A DNA stretch of 64,000 nt from Protula sp. h YS-2021. Lineage: Eukaryota > Annelida > Polychaeta > Sabellida > Serpulidae. Positions 53,717 through 64,000 of the stretch are shown here, in pieces (the stretch's first letter is position 1; the number at the start of each line of letters is the position of its first letter). The stretch spans positions 17,338,720 to 17,402,719 of the forward strand of contig OX457032.1 in assembly GCA_949752745.1 (NCBI GenBank), written 5' to 3'. The position numbers were made by a program, and so were the translations under genes. The notes beneath the pieces are model-generated. The model was not told the DNA's origin. It saw only the letters and a program-made list of their open reading frames with translations, and did not search any database.

Positions 53717-53820
53717 TTATCTAGTGTGAAACGTTTATGAATCCAGTTTATGTCATTCTTGTAACAAGGACTGCAACATAAAGGCACCCTTGTTTCGAAC
53801 TTACCTGTGCAGAAAGAAAC

Positions 53821-53873
53821 TTCTGAAAGAAAGAAAGAACGAAAGAAGGAAGGAAAGAAAGAAAGAAAGACAA
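53821..53873. repeat. (GAAA)n microsatellite
   Basis: GAAAGAAAGAAAGAACGAAAG-type purine tract with GGAA interruptions. Confidence 0.85.
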
Positions 53874-56307
53874 TGAAAAAAGGGGGATGAAAGTCTTGAA
53901 AATTCAGGCCTTTATCGAAAGGAGAATATATGATGGGGCAACATGCTCTCGACTTCAGTTACAACAAGTCTATGGAGAGGGCAGTGGTGTCCCTGACTTT
54001 CCGTCTGTTTACGATGCCAGCAACATAGATGAAGAGTAGGCAAATGCAGAAGGATAGTTGCGTGACAGACCTCAGCAACTGTAAATATTTTGACAGTGTG
54101 TCGGTACGTAACTGATGTATTTTTTAATAGCGCAGATGCGCCCTGGAAAGGTAACGCTACCGAGGACACCTCACTCTACATCTTAAGGAATGGACGGGGG
54201 GCGGGGGGGGGGGGGTTAGGGTAGGGGCAGAAGACACCGCCTTCTCGGTGGTGTTTTGTTAGTTGGTTTAGTCTTGCTGGTATGCTGAACCATCTGAGGT
54301 ATAATCTTTCTCGTGTTCTGTTATCTTTGTTATTATCTGTATAAGCTATCAAAACAGCAACATTTTTATGGTTATAGGTGAAACAAGTTTGTAGAAAAAA
54401 AGTGAAATTTTTTTCTTGTATGTGTGTGTTACTGCACTCGCTCACTTCAGGATTTTGAATCAAGTTTCTTCGACAAGTTCTCGGTATAGTGTGATAATAG
54501 ATATCAAGGTCTTGTCTCCGAACCATTCGGAATATTGACACCATATTATTCATTGGTACAAATCACCGCAGACTCCCCCACGAGACAATCTAGGCCATTA
54601 TTTTAATACACTTTTCAAAGTCGCTGTAACTGTATTTTAAAAAAAAAACTGAATTAGTTTTCAATTAATGAATGTAAAATTAAAATAACATTTGTTATTT
54701 TCACAACGCGTAGAATTACTTAGCAGGTAAGTAAACCTAGACTCATGTTAATGTCAACCTCAATAGAGCTTTAATATTGACCTTGTAGTTGAATAAATGT
54801 TTTTATTGTATCAAACGTTGTTTATCATAAGTTATACAATAGTAAGAGATTGTTATTCTTGAAAAGGAGGTGGAGTATTTCATTTTTATTATACATAAGA
54901 AGACTAGCTTTACTGGTATGTTGTTATCGGGGCATAAAATCCCTGATGTCAAATGTAACATATAGCTATTTAACACAACTACTGATGTCGTAATGTTGTA
55001 CTTAAATTTTAGGATTTTCATCTTAGCGGTTATTGTAATATGACAACTGGGGTTTTGTTCGCATCGCAGGGTTGTTTCAACAATTTGTCCACAATCAATA
55101 CCACACATTGTGATACATTTTTCAAAGTATTTTGCTAACTTAAATGGTCAGCATATTTTATACAGGTTGGAGAAAAACTGTGTCCCGCCGTCCCTTCCCA
55201 CCTTCAGCTCATCCCCCACCCCCACCCCGGGCTTCCATGAACTGAGTTTGTGTACACATAAATACATTTTCATAATAATTTTTTGTTGTAATCGTTATTG
55301 GATTCGACTTCCAATTTTTGACATAACTGCATTTCACTTACAATTTTTTATCCCTTTACGGCAGCACTATATTCTATTTTTAGATTATTATAGTCTATAG
55401 TCAGATCATTAAATTCTATAGTTAGATTATTAGATTATTTAGTTGGATGACGTGTGGTTTTCTCTTTCTATGCTGTATCATAGAATATAAATATTTATTT
55501 ATATTCTATGGATATGTACATCCTTAGAGATAAAAATGTGATAGGCGGATACAAAAGGGTTACGCCCTGCCCACCACCGGTCTGAACCCCCTCCTTTCAT
55601 CCACAATTTCAGACTTCAGAAAATCTGTGATCCTCGCACAGATAATAAAAAAAAAAAAACAGCGACTCATAAGTTTTCTATGGCCTTGCCGTTAATGTGC
55701 AAGATAAACGCGAGATAAAGGTATAGACGTTACATACACCAAAAAGCCTTGAATAATCTTCAACCATACATGGTACTAAATTTGTTCACAAAAATATAGG
55801 TGATAGATCAAAGCTTAATGATGACTATTAGATTTGTGAAGGATGCGCGGCTTTGTATTGGTATATGTGGATCTTCCATTATCGCCCATTTTATAATTTT
55901 CCAATCTTTGGTGGTACCTGAGGGCATAAGTCCTTTTAGCTTTTGCCCCATGTGTGCGTGCGTAACTCAGAATGCGTCCGATTAGAATGTGTCTCGTGAA
56001 TATCAAAAGATGGTGTGCTTTTTTCACCTTGAGTTGTAGAGAAAACGTATAAATGGTGTGATTAGCAAGTAAGAAGATATGTAAGTTCTCAGCGATAGCC
56101 AAAAGATTTCCGGTAAAACGGAATCCCGTCAGCGAACAGCTTCTGAGTAGTGAGCACCATTTTCTTCGAATTTCTAGCTTTCATTATGAACTTCACTTCT
56201 TTTTAATGAACAACTCAGTAAATGAAAATTTACCCGTTCAGGAAGGTGTTCGTTATAAAGAGGTTTCACTGTAACACATTAGTTCATTTTTATTGCAAAA
56301 GGAATCG

Positions 56308-56347
56308 ACGAGGGGAGGGGAGGGGAGGCGAGGGGAGGGGAGGGGGT
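56308..56347. repeat. (GGGGA)n tract
   Basis: About eight GGGGA/GGCGA units on the plus strand. Confidence 0.85.
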
Positions 56348-57483
56348 ACATAGGTGTCCTATATTAGCTTGTGTATATATTGTAATGCAGGGCGAAAAGC
56401 ATTCGAGCAATTTTAACCAACATTAAACAATTATCACGGGCTTTTCCTTTTCAGTTTGGTTAAAGATGGTACAGGCTTATGTCTGTCCGTCTTTTGTTGT
56501 ATTGGGGGGGGGGGGGGGTGATACATCAGATGCCTTTGACCTACAGAAAATAAGCTGGCTTTGAGAACTGGGGATATTCGGGTGTTGGAAATGCAGCATT
56601 TCTGTGTGATTTGATCGCTCTTAAGTAGATTAAGAAAAGAGTGGGTGGGATGGTGGTCCTGAAGGTGCTTTGTGAAAAATGAGGGCAAAGGGAGGGGGTG
56701 GGGGCAATTGTTTTGTGTGTGCTGGTTGTCTGTTTGAAAAGGGCTTAAGTCATTCTGATGTTCAAAAACAAAAACGCAAAGAACGTTTTTTTTTTCGAAA
56801 TGTGAATAAAATTTAAGAGTCTGCCAGCAACCTACGATCGGTAAACCAAGTTTCCCTTTGTCTCTTTTACTCAAGATCTGACCTTCACTGAAGTGTCACG
56901 TGGCCATCACGTGACGGATTACATTTGTTTACTTGCCATTGACATACACCAATAATCACATTTGTGTTATCAAAATTAAACTTGATTTATGAGGCGGGCT
57001 ATCTTAAGAGATATAATAATGGGCAATACCCCGATAAGGGATTCTCTGATGTGACGTGAAGAGCGTATTTTTTACAAGTTGTTCACGGTTTTCACTAACT
57101 TTGACACTCTTTGAATGACCATCAGCGACAAACCTTTATGTGTGATGTAACTTATTTACAACGCTCAGTTCCGAATATTAATGTTTTAAACCAGCTGTGA
57201 TCTGAATACAGCTTTTTAAAAAGAAGAAATTGTATTAAATTGCGATTAATGAATGTATTATCCAGATGCACTTCCGTTCTTGTCCAGCAGCCGGCCGCAT
57301 CGGTTCGATCGGTTGTGTATTACACCTTTTGTTCGTTAGACCACACAGTGGCCGTATACTGCCCATGCAGCTAACAGAACGTTTGAAATTTAGTTAATGA
57401 ATTTGGTTTTATATTAAAACAAATTCTTGCAAAAAAGTATCTGCGTTATTTAGTTAAATTAGGTGATTTCCCTTATCAGCGTG

Positions 57484-57524
57484 CAGTTAACTGCACAGTT
57501 AACTTTTGTGAATACCGGGGAAGG
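57484..57524. mobile_element. Solo end of the GTTAACT MITE family
   Basis: CAGTTAACTGCACAGTTAAC followed by TTTTGTGAATACCGGGGAAG. The last part is nearly identical to the right end of the element at 25250-25484. The matching opposite end is not evident nearby, so this may be a fragment. Confidence 0.5.
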
Positions 57525-59130
57525 CGTTAGTTGTAACAACAATAATTGGTAAACCCTGTCAATTTGGACACAATCTCTGTGAATTCCGGGATCGGGGATT
57601 CCTCGAAAGTAGAATGCATTAAAAGAAGGGAACAACTTCTTAAAAATCCACCCGCCTTGTGTTTATATATAACTGATAAAGCTCTCCAGAGGTCAGCTGT
57701 TTTATAACAACGCCTCCTGATAGCCAAGAACGCAAAAACATCCAAACTAAATAAAGCCAAACAAATAAATATAAATGCCCTAAGGAAAATAGTCTGGGAC
57801 ACCCCTGTAGAAAACGTCATTGTGACAACAACGGCACGCGTTCTAGTCCTGCACTTAATTTTACTCATTAAATTTCAAGGTAGTTTCTGAATATCTCCTT
57901 TAGAAATAATACGCCATGTGTTTGCAAATGTTAACATTAAATGAATTTGTCTGGGCATTAACAGCAGTCGTCGCCGGAAAATTGCTTTAAAGGTGTTATA
58001 ACATCGATTCATTCAAATTCTAGATGGTATACGGTCATTTTACGTATTTCCGTCTTTGGTGGATGGGGGGGGGGGGGGGGGTGGATATTAAGTACGTGAC
58101 TCATAAATCACCGGTTCGTTAAGCCACGACACAATGTGATATACCATTACGATGTGTTACCGCTCTATAGCTGGGTATCAGAAGGTGTTACACCGAATCG
58201 CATTTCCCTGGGGGCACGGAGAGATTTGGAGGTATCGTACAGAGATTGTCACATAAACTTACTGTGTGATATGACTGAGCTTTTAATATACTCGGTGACC
58301 AATTTACAGAAGCGGCGTTGAATTGAGAAGACTTATTTTTTCCACCTGCAGCTTTCAGTTTATGATATACGCCCACCTTTTATTGTGTTAGAACCATTTT
58401 TATGGACAGTATTGCCGGGGCTTAGGGCATTGTTGGGAAGCCTCTAGGGCAAAATGAAATTGTCACTGACCCAGTCCGCTTCATTACATGGCACTATGAT
58501 CAGCTTATCCGGAAATGGTTTTCATTGCTGTTTGTCTGACAGTTCGCGCAATATTTGGAATTTCATACATAATTAAAATATCTTTGACAACATTTTTTTT
58601 ACTCCATGAAGCTTCTTGTGATTTGTTTAAAAGTTTATCCTGCATTGGGAGGCTTCGGGTACTCTTAAAATCACAGTGCATGTTTAAGAAAACCTGAAAG
58701 ATATTTTGGTGAAATGTCTGAGCAGATGGGGAATGGGGGGTCGGTGGTGTGATTTCGCCACTTTCTAAAAGCTGTTGTTTTTTTCTGCGCTTGCCGCTAG
58801 CTCTGTGTGGGCGTCATTAGAAACTCCCGGACATGCGCTTAATGGACATTAGAGAGGATAGAACTATGGCAAGAATGCTAAAATGACCAGACATTAAGCG
58901 TCACTTACACAAAAGAAATCGGCGTCTATGACCAGAAAAAAATGACTCAGTGGTGGTCAAGCTGGTCAACGTGACAAAATAATGTGCGTATAGCGCTGCA
59001 ATAAAAAGGTCGATCTGAATTTTTAAGAATCACATTTTTTGTTGAGTTAGCAGACGTTGTCAGAAGATTTACTTGATTAACTGAAAAACAGGAAACGAGT
59101 TATTTAAGAGCCGCAACACTGTAAAAAAGT

Positions 59131-64000
<4,870 letters not shown>

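Noticed and set aside
57527..57868. 113-codon minus-strand frame with a hydrophobic segment
   Set aside because: No recognisable domain, no splice or start context beyond chance, and it adjoins a transposon end.

Overview
This is a window of eukaryotic (animal) genomic DNA. It is A+T-rich with very low coding density, long introns, many simple repeats, canonical GT-AG introns and one 200-N assembly gap (6142-6341). Short (GACA/GACG)n-tailed elements with CCCC/GGGG hairpins, dispersed MITE-like sequences and a tRNA-derived SINE-like piece suggest a lophotrochozoan, most likely a mollusc. This is inference; no species is claimed.

The main gene is on the minus strand. A collagen prolyl 3-hydroxylase (leprecan/P3H family) can be reconstructed as twelve exons from 31949 down to 8864. 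Every splice phase agrees, giving 685 complete codons plus two bases. It has a signal peptide, four CXXXC motifs in the N-terminal half, and a complete 2-oxoglutarate/Fe(II) dioxygenase domain (H575-x-D577, H643, R653). Divergently, 638 bp upstream of its start, lies the first coding exon of an ephrin on the plus strand (32588-32697). The rest of the window to 64000 reads as the first intron of that gene: I find no further ephrin exon there.

The unusual part is the 3' half of the P3H gene. Exon 12 ends in phase 2. The next coding stretch on the same strand (8238-8388) is a second, diverged copy of the exon that opens the P3H catalytic domain, and it also begins in phase 2. It is followed by two alternative copies of the next catalytic exon (7764-7868 and 7276-7380), each exactly 105 bp and phase 0/0 like exon 9. 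The gene may therefore encode, or once have encoded, two tandem hydroxylase domains, with a choice of twin exons in the second. The His/Asp half of that second domain is not visible; it may lie in the gap or left of the window.

Three separate exon borders (exon 5 acceptor, exon 11 donor, exon 12 donor) have been tandemly amplified with their splice signals into arrays of 86-87 bp x5, 26 bp x about 35 and 43 bp x9. In each case reading from or into the extra copies meets an in-frame stop. At the left edge (1-880) a fourth array, period about 316 bp, repeats an exon-like unit with a good acceptor. Joined to exon 12 it stays open to a stop and ends in KDKY, a possible decayed ER-retention tail.

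Layout: 1-880 exon-like 316-bp repeats; 881-4020 G-rich satellite; 4022-5290 duplicated segment and repeat element; 5291-6141 66-bp-type minisatellite; gap; 6342-8388 second catalytic-domain exons; 8389-31949 P3H exons 12 to 1; 31950-32587 shared promoter interval; 32588-64000 ephrin exon 1 and intron.
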